From: Nioella halotolerans
GTDB taxonomy: Bacteria; Pseudomonadota; Alphaproteobacteria; Rhodobacterales; Rhodobacteraceae
DNA length: 63,497 nt
Reading direction: 5' to 3'
Assembly (NCBI GenBank): GCA_003428585.1
Contig: QVQC01000049.1
Coordinates: 1 to 63,497, forward strand
A program made the position numbers and the translations under genes. The notes beneath the pieces were generated by a model, which was given only the letters and a program-made list of their open reading frames with translations, did no database searches and was not told the DNA's origin. Of this stretch, positions 29,001-36,408 are shown piece after piece (the stretch's first letter is position 1; the number at the start of each line of letters is the position of its first letter).

Positions 29001-29853
29001 AATCGGGGCTGACCACCGCCGACTTTGTGCCGCGATAGCGCACCTCGGTGTAGAAATGGGCATCGGGCGTGCGCGTCTGCGGCACGTTCGAACCCCACAG
29101 CATCAGGAAACCGGCATTGTACCAGTCGGCCGATTCCGGCACGTCGGTCTGCTCGCCCCAAGTCTGGGGGCTGGCGGGCGGCAGGTCGCAATACCAGTCG
29201 TAGAAGGACATGCAGGTGCCGCCCAGAAGGCTCAGGTAGCGCGAACCGGCGGCATAGCTGACCATCGACATGGCCGGGATCGGCGAGAAGCCGAAAACGC
29301 GATCGGGGCCGTAGGTTTTCGCGGTATAGGCATTGGCGGCGGCGGTGATCTCCGTCGCCTCGTCCCATGTGGCGCGCACGAAGCCGCCCTTGCCGCGCGT
29401 TCGGGTGTAGCTGGCGCGCAGGATCGGATCCTCCTGGATCGCCTTCCACGCCGCGACCGGCGTCATCGTCTTGCGCATCTTGCGCCACGCGCGCATCAAT
29501 GCGCCCCGGATCAGCGGGTTCTTCACCCGGTTGGCAGAATAGAGATACCAGCTGTAGGAGGCGCCCCGCGCGCAGCCGCGCGGTTCGTGGTTGGGCATGC
29601 CGGCACGGGTGCGGGGGTAATCCGTCTGCTGGGTTTCCCACGTCACGATGCCGGATTTCACGTAGATCTTCCAGCTGCACGAGCCGGTGCAGTTCACCCC
29701 GTGGGTCGAGCGCACCACCTTGTCGTGCCGCCAGCGGTTGCGGTAGGTATCCTCCCAGTCGCGGTTCTCGGCCGTGGTCTGGCCCCAACCGTCCGAGAAT
29801 TGTTCCAGTTCCTTGCTCTGGAAGAAATTCAGTCTGTCGAGTATGTGGCTCAT
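26095..29853 (-). CDS. narG: Respiratory nitrate reductase alpha subunit (molybdenum)
   Basis: A 1252-residue catalytic subunit of membrane-bound nitrate reductase. The N-terminus includes the His/Cys iron-sulfur motif THGVNCTGSCSWKIYVKSG and PNHEPRGCARGASYSWYLYS. The segment MSFYDWYCDLPPASPQTWGEQTD holds the Asp that ligates molybdenum, and VLGAGLNHWYHMDMNYR and DFRMSTTCVYSDIVLPTASWYEKDD are standard. It reduces nitrate to nitrite at a bis-MGD cofactor on the cytoplasmic side. No Tat signal is present, as expected for NarG. The ATG at 29853 was chosen over an upstream in-frame extension because homologues begin MSHILDRLNFF. Confidence 0.98.
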   Translation of the reverse strand: MSHILDRLNFFQSKELEQFSDGWGQTTAENRDWEDTYRNRWRHDKVVRSTHGVNCTGSCSWKIYVKSGIVTWETQQTDYPRTRAGMPNHEPRGCARGASYSWYLYSANRVKNPLIRGALMRAWRKMRKTMTPVAAWKAIQEDPILRASYTRTRGKGGFVRATWDEATEITAAANAYTAKTYGPDRVFGFSPIPAMSMVSYAAGSRYLSLLGGTCMSFYDWYCDLPPASPQTWGEQTDVPESADWYNAGFLMLWGSNVPQTRTPDAHFYTEVRYRGTKSAVVSPDYSEAAKFGDIWLNPQAGTDAALAMAMGHVILREYHLDRQAEYFEDYARKYTDMPMLVRLDEKDGQLVPGRMLRAEDFDGALGEANNPDWKTVAHDRASGSIVAPNGSIGFRWGEEGKWNLEDRAGDAETNLRLSQILEEDHDEVVGVDFPYFGGAATGDFVKCDHAEVLTRNIPAKRVTLADGEEVLVATVFDLFCANYGLDRGLGGDWVSKDFDEDLPYTPAWAEKITGVAREKIIAVAREFAGNAEKTHGKSMVILGAGLNHWYHMDMNYRGIINMLVMCGCIGQEGGGWSHYVGQEKLRPQTGWQPLAFALDWNRPPRHMNSTSCWYAHTDQWRYETLRAGEILSPTAPEGDWDISLIDYNIRAERMGWLPSAPQLKANPLEVSKAAKAAGKEIKDYVADGLKSGDLEMSCQDPDAPENWPRNLFVWRSNLLGSSGKGHEYFLKHLLGTDHGVMGKDLGEEGGVMPKEARWHEAAPEGKLDLLVTIDFRMSTTCVYSDIVLPTASWYEKDDLNTSDMHPFIHPLQAAVDPAYESRSDWDIFKTIARKFSEVAPEVLGVETDIVQLPLLHDTPGELAQAEVRDWKKGECDLIPGKTAPNYVAVERDYPNLYAKFTSVGPLLEKLGNGGKGITWNTEEEVQGLRDLNGAVLDEGVSNGQPKLETAIDACEMILMLAPETNGNVAVKAWEELEKPTGREHAHLAEGAHHTKIRFRDIAAQPRKIISSPTWSGIESETVSYNAGYTNVHELIPWRTLTGRQQLYQDHLWMRAFGEGFVGYRPPVDLKTITEAVNSDAAEGSPHVVLNFITPHQKWGIHSTYTDNLLMLTLNRGGPVVWMSEIDAQKAGLVDNDWVEAYNINGALTARVVVSQRIKQGTLFMYHAQEKIVNTPGSEKTGHRGGIHNSVTRATLKPTHMIGGYAQLSYGFNYYGTVGSNRDEFVIVRKMTKIDWLDQPASQSATGNMEAAE

Positions 29854-29882
29854 GTCTTGCTCCTCAACGGGATGTGGTCGAG

Positions 29883-29906
29883 GGGCGCGCCGACACCGGC
29901 GCGCCC
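29883..29906 (-). promoter_or_regulatory. Intercistronic hairpin between narK2 and narG
   Basis: A perfect 10-bp GC stem (29883-29892 with 29897-29906) with a four-base loop lies between the narK2 stop at 29916 and the narG start at 29853. No T-run follows on the transcribed minus strand, so it is more likely an mRNA processing or stability element than a full terminator. Confidence 0.5.
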
Positions 29907-29915
29907 GGTGTTGGC

Positions 29916-31532
29916 TCAGGGGTTCTGGATGTAGGCGCCGGGGCGCAGGTAGAACCACCAGTTGATGGCGATGCAGAGCACGTAGAAGGCTGCAAACCCG
30001 TAGAGCGCGTATTCCGGCGTTCCGGCGGTCAGCTGTTCACCGAACACCTTGGGGATGATGAAGGCGCCGTAGGCCGCGACCGCTGCCGTCCAGCCCAGAA
30101 CCGGCCCGGCCTGTTCCTTGTTGAAGGCCACCGCGATGGTGCGGAAGGTCGAGCCGTTGCCGATGCCGGTGGCCGCGAAGAGGATCAGGAAAAGCCCGAG
30201 GAACGGGTAGAAATGCTGTTCCGGCGTCGCCGAGGCATAGGCCTGCTGGATGAAGTAGGCCACGCCCAGCGCCGAGGCGACCATCACGATCGAGATCCAC
30301 TGGGTGACGCGAGCCCCGCCCAGCTTGTCGGCCATCATGCCGCCAATGGGCCGGATCAGCGCGCCGATGAACGGCCCCATCCATGCGAACATCAGGGCCG
30401 AGGGACCATCCGGGTTCGCCGTGTCGTGCGTCATCACGCCATCGACCTCGATATGCGAAAAGCCGAAGACCACCTTGATGGTCAGCGCCAGCGCCGCCGA
30501 GTAGCCGATGAAGCTGCCGAAGGTCATGGTGTAGATGACCGTCATCGCCCATGTGTGCCGGTTGCCGAAGATCTTGTATTGGCGCGTCAGGTTCTCGCCC
30601 ACGGCGCCGGGGATCATCTTCAGCCCCAGAACGGTCAGCGCGATGACGACGGGCAACACGAGCCATTTCGACACACCAAGCCCGGAGGTCGGCAGCCCGC
30701 CCTCGACCGACGGCAGCAGCAGCCACAGCCCGAACGCCGCCGTGGCAAAGCCGATCAGCAGCATGCCGGTGATCGTGGCAAAGGCGCCCAGCGGCTTCGG
30801 GATATCGGGCGAGACATGCTCGTCCCGGATATTGTTCATGCCGAACCAGCCGATGATCACCAGCGGCACAAGCGCCAGCAGCCACACGAAGCCCGCGTTG
30901 TGGATATAGGTCTCCGACCCGGCGGGGATGCGGGCGAAGAAGGTGCCCGAGGTGTTGACCAGCGTGCGGCTTTCACCGCCGAAAAGGCCGAAGGTCATGA
31001 CCAGCGGAATGACGATCTGCATCGTCGTCACGCCGAAATTGCCCAGCCCCGCGTTCATGCCCAGCGCGTAGCCCTGGATCTTCTTGGGATAGAAAAAGCT
31101 GATATTCGACATCGAGCTGGAAAAGTTGCCACCGCCGATGCCGCTGAGAAAGGCCAGGACCTGGAACTGCCACAGCGGCGTGTCGGGGTTCTGCAAGGCC
31201 ACCCCCGCCCCCAGCGCCGGGATGATCAGCAGCGCGGTAGTAAAGACGATGGTGTTGCGCCCGCCCGCGATGCGGATGAAGAAGGTCGAGGGGATGCGCA
31301 GTGTCGCCCCCGTCAGGCCGGCGATGGCGCCCAGCGTGAACAGTTGCGACTGTTCGAACGCGAAGCCCAGATTGACCATCTGGACCGTGATGATGCCCCA
31401 ATAGAGCCAGACGGCGAAGCCGCACAGCAGCGAGGGGATCGAGATCCACAGGTTTCGGGTGGCGATGGATTTGCCGGTGGAGGCCCAGAAGCCCTCGTCA
31501 TCCGGTGTCCAGTTCTTCAGGTCTTGTCCCAT
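29916..31532 (-). CDS. narK2: Nitrate/nitrite antiporter, E. coli NarK type (NarK2)
   Basis: A 538-residue major facilitator with 12 predicted helices. The N-terminus WTPDDEGFWASTGKSIATRNLWISIPSLL closely matches E. coli NarK, and the nitrate signatures GMNAGLGNFGVTTMQ and GSTFRTIAVAF are present, as are ISFFYPKKIQG and FGSFIGYSAALAL. This type exchanges external nitrate for internal nitrite. Between the two halves there is an insertion (about residues 215-310) absent from E. coli NarK, with extra hydrophobic segments. It follows the NarK1-type gene and precedes narG. In Paracoccus the two transporter types are fused; here they are separate genes. Confidence 0.92.
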   Translation of the reverse strand: MGQDLKNWTPDDEGFWASTGKSIATRNLWISIPSLLCGFAVWLYWGIITVQMVNLGFAFEQSQLFTLGAIAGLTGATLRIPSTFFIRIAGGRNTIVFTTALLIIPALGAGVALQNPDTPLWQFQVLAFLSGIGGGNFSSSMSNISFFYPKKIQGYALGMNAGLGNFGVTTMQIVIPLVMTFGLFGGESRTLVNTSGTFFARIPAGSETYIHNAGFVWLLALVPLVIIGWFGMNNIRDEHVSPDIPKPLGAFATITGMLLIGFATAAFGLWLLLPSVEGGLPTSGLGVSKWLVLPVVIALTVLGLKMIPGAVGENLTRQYKIFGNRHTWAMTVIYTMTFGSFIGYSAALALTIKVVFGFSHIEVDGVMTHDTANPDGPSALMFAWMGPFIGALIRPIGGMMADKLGGARVTQWISIVMVASALGVAYFIQQAYASATPEQHFYPFLGLFLILFAATGIGNGSTFRTIAVAFNKEQAGPVLGWTAAVAAYGAFIIPKVFGEQLTAGTPEYALYGFAAFYVLCIAINWWFYLRPGAYIQNP

Positions 31533-31563
31533 GTCAGGTCCTCTTGACGGTCAGGAAGGGGGC

Positions 31564-31582
31564 GGCGGGGACAGGCCCCGCC
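31564..31582 (-). promoter_or_regulatory. Intercistronic hairpin between narK1 and narK2
   Basis: A 7-bp GGCGGGG/CCCCGCC stem with a five-base loop in the 66-bp gap between the two transporter genes. No T-run follows, so termination is not strongly supported. Together with the similar hairpin before narG it may set relative expression of transporter and reductase genes. Confidence 0.4.
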
Positions 31583-31598
31583 ACGCCATTGTCTGTTT

Positions 31599-33248
31599 CT
31601 ATTCAGCAGGTTGGTCATTTGCGCCGCGGCCAAGCCGGGCGAGTGTGCTGCGTAACTCGTCCATGTCGCGGAAGCTTGCCGTCACGGTCAGGCCGTCGCC
31701 CCGCTCGGCCAGGGCCACGTTCCGGGAGCCGTCGAAGATCTCGGCCAGATCGCGCTCGGCCTCTTTGCGGAGTTTCGCTTCCTCGGCGATTGCCCGGTCG
31801 ACGGATGACAGGACGTAATCTTCGTCGAACCCGCCCTCTGGCTCTTTCAGCCACAGGTAGCAAACGATCCAGGACAGGAAGGCGCCGGTGGCGAGGATGA
31901 AGAAGAAGGTCGAGTAGTCGACGAACATGAACACGAAGAGGTAGAAGACCGCCCCGACGTTGCCGTAGGCCCCGGCCATGCCGGCGATCTGGCCCGTGAC
32001 CCGGCGCTTGACCGAGGGGATGATGCCGAACGTCGCGCCTTCCGCCCCTTGCACGAAGAAGGAACATGCAATGGTGATGACGATGGCGACGGGCAACGGC
32101 CATGCTGCGTTCAGCAAGCCCATCAGCGCGAGGCCGACCCCGATGCCGAACATGTAGGACAGCATCACGAAGCGGCGGTTGCCCATGCGGTCCGACACCA
32201 GCCCGCCCATGGGGCGCGCCACGAGGTTGATGAAGGCGAACGAGGCCGCGATGATACCGGCGGCGACCGCGGTAAGCCCCCAGGTTTCCTGGAAGAACAT
32301 CGGCAGCATCGACACCACGGCCAGTTCCGCCCCGAAATTGGCGAAATAGGTGGTGTTCAGCGCGGCCACGGAGGCGAAGGGGTAGCGATCGTCCTCGGGG
32401 ACGCCCTTGCGCAGGATCGGCAGGTTGACGCGCAGCACCTGCCAGACCTGGTAGGCGACGATCACGACGATGGCGGCGTAACAGATCGCGGCCACGAACC
32501 CGTCGATATACCCCATCATCTGCACGCGGTAGACGAGGATCGACAGGATGCCGACCAGCGGCACGGTGAAGAGCACCAGCAGCACGAGGTCTTTGTAGGT
32601 CGACACTTCGAGCGCGCCGCTCTTGCGCGCCTTCTTGTGGGTGTCCGCGGTTGGCCCGTCGGTGATGGCGAACCAGTAGAACACGCCATAGCCGGCCATG
32701 ATCAGCCCCGACATTGCCGTGGCGTAGCGCCAGCCGTCATCGCCGCCAAACACGCTCAGCGCGATGGTCGGGATGGTCAGCGCCGCCGCGGCCGAGCCGA
32801 AATTGCCCCAGCCCGCGTAAAAGCCTTCGGCAAAGCCGATATCGCGCGGTTTGAACCAAAGCGCGGTCATGTGGATGCCCACGACGAAGCCCGCGCCGAC
32901 CGACGACAGGATCAGACGGGAGATGAAGAGTTGAAGCTTGGAATCGCCAAAGGCGAAGAACAGCGTCGGAATGGCCATCGTGACCATCAGCACCGAGAAC
33001 ACCCGGCGTGGTCCCCATTTGTCGAGCGCCATGCCGACGATGATGCGGGCGGGAATGGTCAATGCCACGTTGGCAATGGCAAACAGCCGGATGTCATCGC
33101 GGGTCAGCCAATCGGCCGAAGCCAGCATCGAGGATGCCAGCGGGGCCATGTTGAACCAGACGTAGAACGTGATGAAGAAGGCGATCCATGTCAGGTGGAG
33201 CGCGCGTATTTCGCGGTTGCGAACGCGAAAGAGGTCTGAGACTTGCAT
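31599..33248 (-). CDS. narK1: Nitrate importer, NarK1 type, with C-terminal extension
   Basis: A 549-residue major facilitator of the nitrate porter family, distinct from the E. coli type. The start MQVSDLFRVRNREIRALHLTWIAFFITFYVWFNMAPL and the signature EGFYAGWGNFGSAAAAL mark the NarK1/NasA-like class, thought to import nitrate with protons and start nitrate respiration before nitrite accumulates. Twelve helices are predicted up to about residue 465. An 80-residue cytoplasmic tail follows (DEDYVLSSVDRAIAEEAKLRKEAERDLAEIF) that is helical and charged and not usual for plain transporters. It is 21 bp downstream of the universal stress gene. Confidence 0.9.
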   Translation of the reverse strand: MQVSDLFRVRNREIRALHLTWIAFFITFYVWFNMAPLASSMLASADWLTRDDIRLFAIANVALTIPARIIVGMALDKWGPRRVFSVLMVTMAIPTLFFAFGDSKLQLFISRLILSSVGAGFVVGIHMTALWFKPRDIGFAEGFYAGWGNFGSAAAALTIPTIALSVFGGDDGWRYATAMSGLIMAGYGVFYWFAITDGPTADTHKKARKSGALEVSTYKDLVLLVLFTVPLVGILSILVYRVQMMGYIDGFVAAICYAAIVVIVAYQVWQVLRVNLPILRKGVPEDDRYPFASVAALNTTYFANFGAELAVVSMLPMFFQETWGLTAVAAGIIAASFAFINLVARPMGGLVSDRMGNRRFVMLSYMFGIGVGLALMGLLNAAWPLPVAIVITIACSFFVQGAEGATFGIIPSVKRRVTGQIAGMAGAYGNVGAVFYLFVFMFVDYSTFFFILATGAFLSWIVCYLWLKEPEGGFDEDYVLSSVDRAIAEEAKLRKEAERDLAEIFDGSRNVALAERGDGLTVTASFRDMDELRSTLARLGRGANDQPAE

Positions 33249-33269
33249 TGGTCTTGTCCTTGCCTTCGG

Positions 33270-33773
33270 TTACGACGCGTCGTGCATCTTGATGTCGGAC
33301 GCGTTGACATGTGTCGGGATGATCAGGATCGGGCATTTCACGCGCCGGGCGAGAAAGGCGGATACCGAGCCGAAGGTCATGTGATCGAATTCCTCGACAA
33401 GCGCGTCGATCCGGCGGGTGATGAAGCCGAGCGGCACGTTGTCGGGCTGATGGCTGTGGCGGGCCATCACCAAGAGATCCGGTTTGCGCTCTTCGGTCGC
33501 GCGCAGGATCATCTTGCGCGCGTCGCCCTCGGCAAGCAGGACCCTTGCGTCGATGCCGTCCGCCATCAATTCCGCAGCGGCCCGTTCGACATCGGCTTTC
33601 TGGCTTTCGTATTGTTCTTCAAACAGGTCATCGGCACCGGACGTGGCGCTTCCCACATCCTCGACGACAGAGATAAGCGTGACCGTCGGTTTCAGCGTCC
33701 CGAGCAGCTCTCGCGTTGAACTCAGCGCGATCCGCGCGTTGCGCGAACTGTCATACGCAAGCATGATTTCCAT
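33270..33773 (-). CDS. Universal stress protein family (UspA-like)
   Basis: A 167-residue UspA-fold protein. The N-terminus IMLAYDSSRNARIALSSTREL has the conserved Asp of the nucleotide site, and DLLVMARHSHQ and FGSVSAFLARRVKCPILIIPTHV correspond to the family G-rich loop and final strand, with GS and the later P of the ATP-binding pattern. It is the first gene downstream of the FNR-type site and lies just ahead of narK1, so it should be induced without oxygen. Usp proteins linked to FNR sites are known in denitrifiers; its role in the nitrate pathway is not known. Confidence 0.85.
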   Translation of the reverse strand: MEIMLAYDSSRNARIALSSTRELLGTLKPTVTLISVVEDVGSATSGADDLFEEQYESQKADVERAAAELMADGIDARVLLAEGDARKMILRATEERKPDLLVMARHSHQPDNVPLGFITRRIDALVEEFDHMTFGSVSAFLARRVKCPILIIPTHVNASDIKMHDAS

Positions 33774-33852
33774 ATGTCCCTCCGACTTTGGCGCCAGATA
33801 CGGCGCTCTGCGCGTTTCATGGCGTTAGGCCACGCCGGCCCGATTGGCGGAG

Positions 33853-33866
33853 TTGACATGAATCAA
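33853..33866 (-). promoter_or_regulatory. FNR-type binding site upstream of the uspA-nar unit
   Basis: TTGACATGAATCAA differs from the FNR/NNR consensus TTGAT-N4-ATCAA at one base. It lies in the 249-bp region between the divergent uspA-nar genes and narR, its centre 86 bases upstream of the uspA ATG. This is a suitable distance for an activator site around -41.5 of a leftward promoter. Candidate binders are FnrL and the neighbouring NarR. The -10 element below it is not clear to the eye. Confidence 0.75.
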
Positions 33867-33987
33867 GTTTCACAATTTTCCGTTCAGAATAAATGCCTTA
33901 TAGAAATTTGTCAGGTGGGTCCGGTGGTTGTGCAAGCCGTCGACAGGGTTTTCACGGCGGGGGGCTTGACCCACCCCCCGGCTCGCC

Positions 33988-34001
33988 TTGATATATGTTA
34001 A
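33988..34001 (+). promoter_or_regulatory. Degenerate FNR-like dyad just before narR
   Basis: TTGATATATGTTAA has one perfect FNR half-site (TTGAT) and a weak second half (GTTAA). It lies 21 bases before the narR ATG and would overlap the promoter core or leader, which would fit autorepression better than activation. The match is partial, so this is tentative. Confidence 0.35.
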
Positions 34002-34022
34002 ATCCCCTCGAAGGTGCCCCGA

Positions 34023-34721
34023 ATGCCCGACTCACACTATACGGACGTCCGTGCCCTCCACCTTTTCGAGGCGATGGATGCCGGCAGTTTCGAGACGCTT
34101 ATGCGGGGGTCATACGTGCAGAACTTCCCGCCCCAGATCGAGTTGATCACCGAAGGCGAACCAAGCGACTTTCTGCATGTCGTGTTATCCGGCGCGGTCG
34201 ATCTGTTCGCCTCTTGGAACGGGCGTGAAACCAGCATGGCAACCGTGCGCCCGATCTCGACGTTCATCCTTGCCGCCACGATCAAGGACGCGCCCTACCT
34301 GATGTCGGCGCGTACGCTCGAAAAAAGCCGGATCGCCCTGATCCCCAGTCAGGACGTTCGCGCGGTGTTCGATACGGACAATGCCTTCGCGCGCGCGATG
34401 GTCACCGAATTGGCGCATTGCTACCGGTCCGTGGTCAAGGCGCAAAAGGACCTCAAGTTGCGTAGCTCGCTGGAGCGTTTGGCCAACTACCTGCTGCGTC
34501 AACAGGCCCGGGCCGGGGGGGCGGCGGATTTCGCGCTGAATTTCGAGAAACGCCGCCTTGCCGCCGTGCTGGGCATGTCTCCGGAAAACCTGAGCCGCGC
34601 CTTCAAGGGGCTGAAGGCCTATGGTGTGCAGGTGGATGGCACACAGGTCACGATCCGTGATCCGGAGGATCTGGCGCGGCTGGCAAAACCCAGCCCGCTG
34701 ATCGACGATCCGACACTATGA
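34023..34721 (+). CDS. narR: NarR-type CRP/FNR regulator of nitrate respiration
   Basis: A 232-residue CRP/FNR-family regulator: a cyclic-nucleotide-like beta-barrel (about residues 10-125), a dimer helix, and a C-terminal helix-turn-helix (EKRRLAAVLGMSPENLSRAFKGL). The N-terminal cysteines that bind the iron-sulfur cluster in FNR are absent, as in NarR of Paracoccus, which activates the nar genes in response to nitrate or nitrite. It is divergent from the uspA-narK-narGHJI unit. The ATG at 34023 is preceded by GAAGG; a GTG nine bases upstream (34014) is in frame but overlaps that ribosome site. Confidence 0.87.
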   Translation: MPDSHYTDVRALHLFEAMDAGSFETLMRGSYVQNFPPQIELITEGEPSDFLHVVLSGAVDLFASWNGRETSMATVRPISTFILAATIKDAPYLMSARTLEKSRIALIPSQDVRAVFDTDNAFARAMVTELAHCYRSVVKAQKDLKLRSSLERLANYLLRQQARAGGAADFALNFEKRRLAAVLGMSPENLSRAFKGLKAYGVQVDGTQVTIRDPEDLARLAKPSPLIDDPTL

Positions 34722-34757
34722 CCACGGCGCGGGGCGCGACGCGCCCGATGCCGGCCG

Positions 34758-35231
34758 CTACGGGTCGAAGCCGTGCAGCTCTTCGAGAAGATCGAGCAGT
34801 CGTTCCATTTTCTCGACGCCATAACGTGCTTGCAGCCGTTGAAAAATCTGCTCGGCCTGCGGCAGGTGCGTATGGATCAGGTTGCGGCCTTTCTCGGTCA
34901 CGCTCACGATGGATTTGCGCCGATCTGCCCTGTCCGGGGTTCGCAGCAACAGCCCTTCGCCCTCCATCGTTTTCAGGATGCGTGTCAGGCTCGACAACAA
35001 CAAGCAGGCCCGCCGGGCAAGCGCCGTCTGTTCCATCGGCCCTTCTTCATCGAGAACCCGCAACACCCGCCACTTCTGTTCATTGATGCCGCTTTCCGCC
35101 AGCATCTCGCGGATCGGGCCCATCACCGTTTCGCGCGCGCGCAGCAGGGAAATCGGCAACGAGCGGCTGGTGCGCCGGATGGGGGGCTGGGCAGGACGAT
35201 CCGGTTGATGGCTACGATCAGTCTGTGACAT
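34758..35231 (-). CDS. MarR-family regulator (HpaR-like)
   Basis: A 157-residue winged-helix regulator of the MarR family. The segment RARETVMGPIREMLAESGINEQKWRVLRVLDEEGPMEQTALARRACLLLSSLTRILKTMEGEGLLLR is close to the HpaR group, which represses homoprotocatechuate catabolism, and the wing includes RTPDRADRRKSIVSVTEKG. No hpa catabolic genes are in the window, so the target is unknown. The start at 35231 gives a protein beginning MSQTDRSHQ; a longer frame continues upstream without family similarity. It converges with narR, with stops 36 bases apart. Confidence 0.83.
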   Translation of the reverse strand: MSQTDRSHQPDRPAQPPIRRTSRSLPISLLRARETVMGPIREMLAESGINEQKWRVLRVLDEEGPMEQTALARRACLLLSSLTRILKTMEGEGLLLRTPDRADRRKSIVSVTEKGRNLIHTHLPQAEQIFQRLQARYGVEKMERLLDLLEELHGFDP

Positions 35232-35567
35232 GGGTCTGTTTACCCCGTTTGCCCCTGCCCTCTCAAGCTGCAAGACGCCACAGGCACGGGACTTTCTGCA
35301 CCGCAAAATGTCGCTCCTTGGCCTGCCCGCACGGCGCGCGCCGCCCTGCCCCACCGTCACCGCCCGCGCCACAAGGTGGTCGGCCTTGCGTCGCCCGCCC
35401 GGCAGTGCCGCCGGCAGGGTGTCGCGGCGATCCGGTCACATGCCTTTGAAAGGCCGTGTGAAACTTTCTGTTTCGCCAACCCGTTTATTCTTCACAATTC
35501 ACGCATTCCGGCGCCAGCGGGAACGCGGGCCCCGAAACGGCCCCCGCGCAGCAGAGGTTCAAGGACG
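35232..35567. other. Intergenic stretch without a recognised gene
   Basis: This 336-bp gap lies between the divergent HpaR-like gene and the cytochrome b gene and should hold both promoters. Reading frames run through it but none has a good ribosome site or protein-like composition. An A/T-richer segment around 35455-35505 just before the cytochrome leader is the likeliest promoter area for the rightward genes. No clear operator, repeat or RNA was seen. Confidence 0.5.
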
Positions 35568-36407
35568 ATGCCACCCGAGGATCCACCGGCCGAAGGCAAC
35601 CTGATCTACCGACAGTCCATCTGGACGCGGGCGACGCACTGGATATGGGCGATCTGCCTGTTTTTCCTCGTGCTGACCGGGCTTCAGATCTTCAACGCCT
35701 ACCCCAAGCTGGAAATCGGCATCGAGTCGGGCTTCGAATACGACAACGCGGTCTTCGAGATCGGGGCGCGACGTATCGATGACGAGCTACAGGGCTACAC
35801 GCGCCTGTTTTCGCAGGAATTCGACACAACCGGCATGCTTGGCGTCTCGAACGGGGAACCGCGCGCCTTCCCGGCCGCCGTCACCATCCCCTCGACCCGC
35901 AGCCTCGCGACCGGCCGGGTGATCCATTTCTTCTTTGCATGGGTTCTGGTCGGAACGCTGGCGATCTGGTTCATCGCCAGCCTGCTCAACGGGCACCTGC
36001 ACGACCTGCTGCCGCGCGGCGCCGGTTTCCGCGCGCTCGGTCGCGACATTGCCGACCATGCAAGGCTGCGCTTTCACCATGGCCGCACCTACGGCGCGCT
36101 GCAGAAACTGAGCTATGCCGGGGTGATGTTCGTTCTGATGCCGCTGATGATCCTTACCGGGTTGTCGATGTCGCCGTGGTTCAACGCGGTGGCGCCGTGG
36201 CTGCTCGATCTCTTCGGCGGGCGACCGACGGCGCGCACGCTGCATTTCCTCGTCATGCTGCTGCTGGTCGGGTTCTTCGCGGTGCATATCCTGATGGTGC
36301 TGGCCTCGGGACCGCTGAACGCGCTGCGCTCGATGCTGACCGGCTGGTACCGGATCGACCCGGCGCCGGAGGCCGATGCCGCCAGCCCAGACCGAAAGGA
36401 GGACTGA
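35568..36407 (+). CDS. Cytochrome b/b6 domain protein (b561 type)
   Basis: A 279-residue membrane cytochrome b with four predicted helices. Haem-ligand histidines are visible in helix one (RATHWIWAICLFFLVLTGL), helix two (GRVIHFFFAWVLVGTL) and helix four (LHFLVMLLLVGFFAVHILMVL). Between helices one and two lies a loop of about 80 residues. It should accept electrons from quinol or pass them to a periplasmic partner. The next gene, one base after the stop codon, encodes a Tat-exported molybdoprotein, so this is probably its membrane partner, analogous to YedZ (MsrQ), though the sequence is of the b561 rather than YedZ type. The ATG at 35568 is preceded by AAGGAC. Confidence 0.87.
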   Translation: MPPEDPPAEGNLIYRQSIWTRATHWIWAICLFFLVLTGLQIFNAYPKLEIGIESGFEYDNAVFEIGARRIDDELQGYTRLFSQEFDTTGMLGVSNGEPRAFPAAVTIPSTRSLATGRVIHFFFAWVLVGTLAIWFIASLLNGHLHDLLPRGAGFRALGRDIADHARLRFHHGRTYGALQKLSYAGVMFVLMPLMILTGLSMSPWFNAVAPWLLDLFGGRPTARTLHFLVMLLLVGFFAVHILMVLASGPLNALRSMLTGWYRIDPAPEADAASPDRKED

Positions 36408-36408
36408 C

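Noticed and set aside
27286..29934. Very long open frame (882 codons) opposite narG, plus strand
   Set aside because: narG on the other strand is unmistakable; the antisense frame is rich in Arg, His, Gly and Val and lacks recognisable motifs. Long shadows are expected at high third-position GC.
29367..31547. Open frame of 726 codons opposite narK2
   Set aside because: Shadow of the transporter gene; its product is dominated by Arg, Gln and Asp runs without domain-like sequence.
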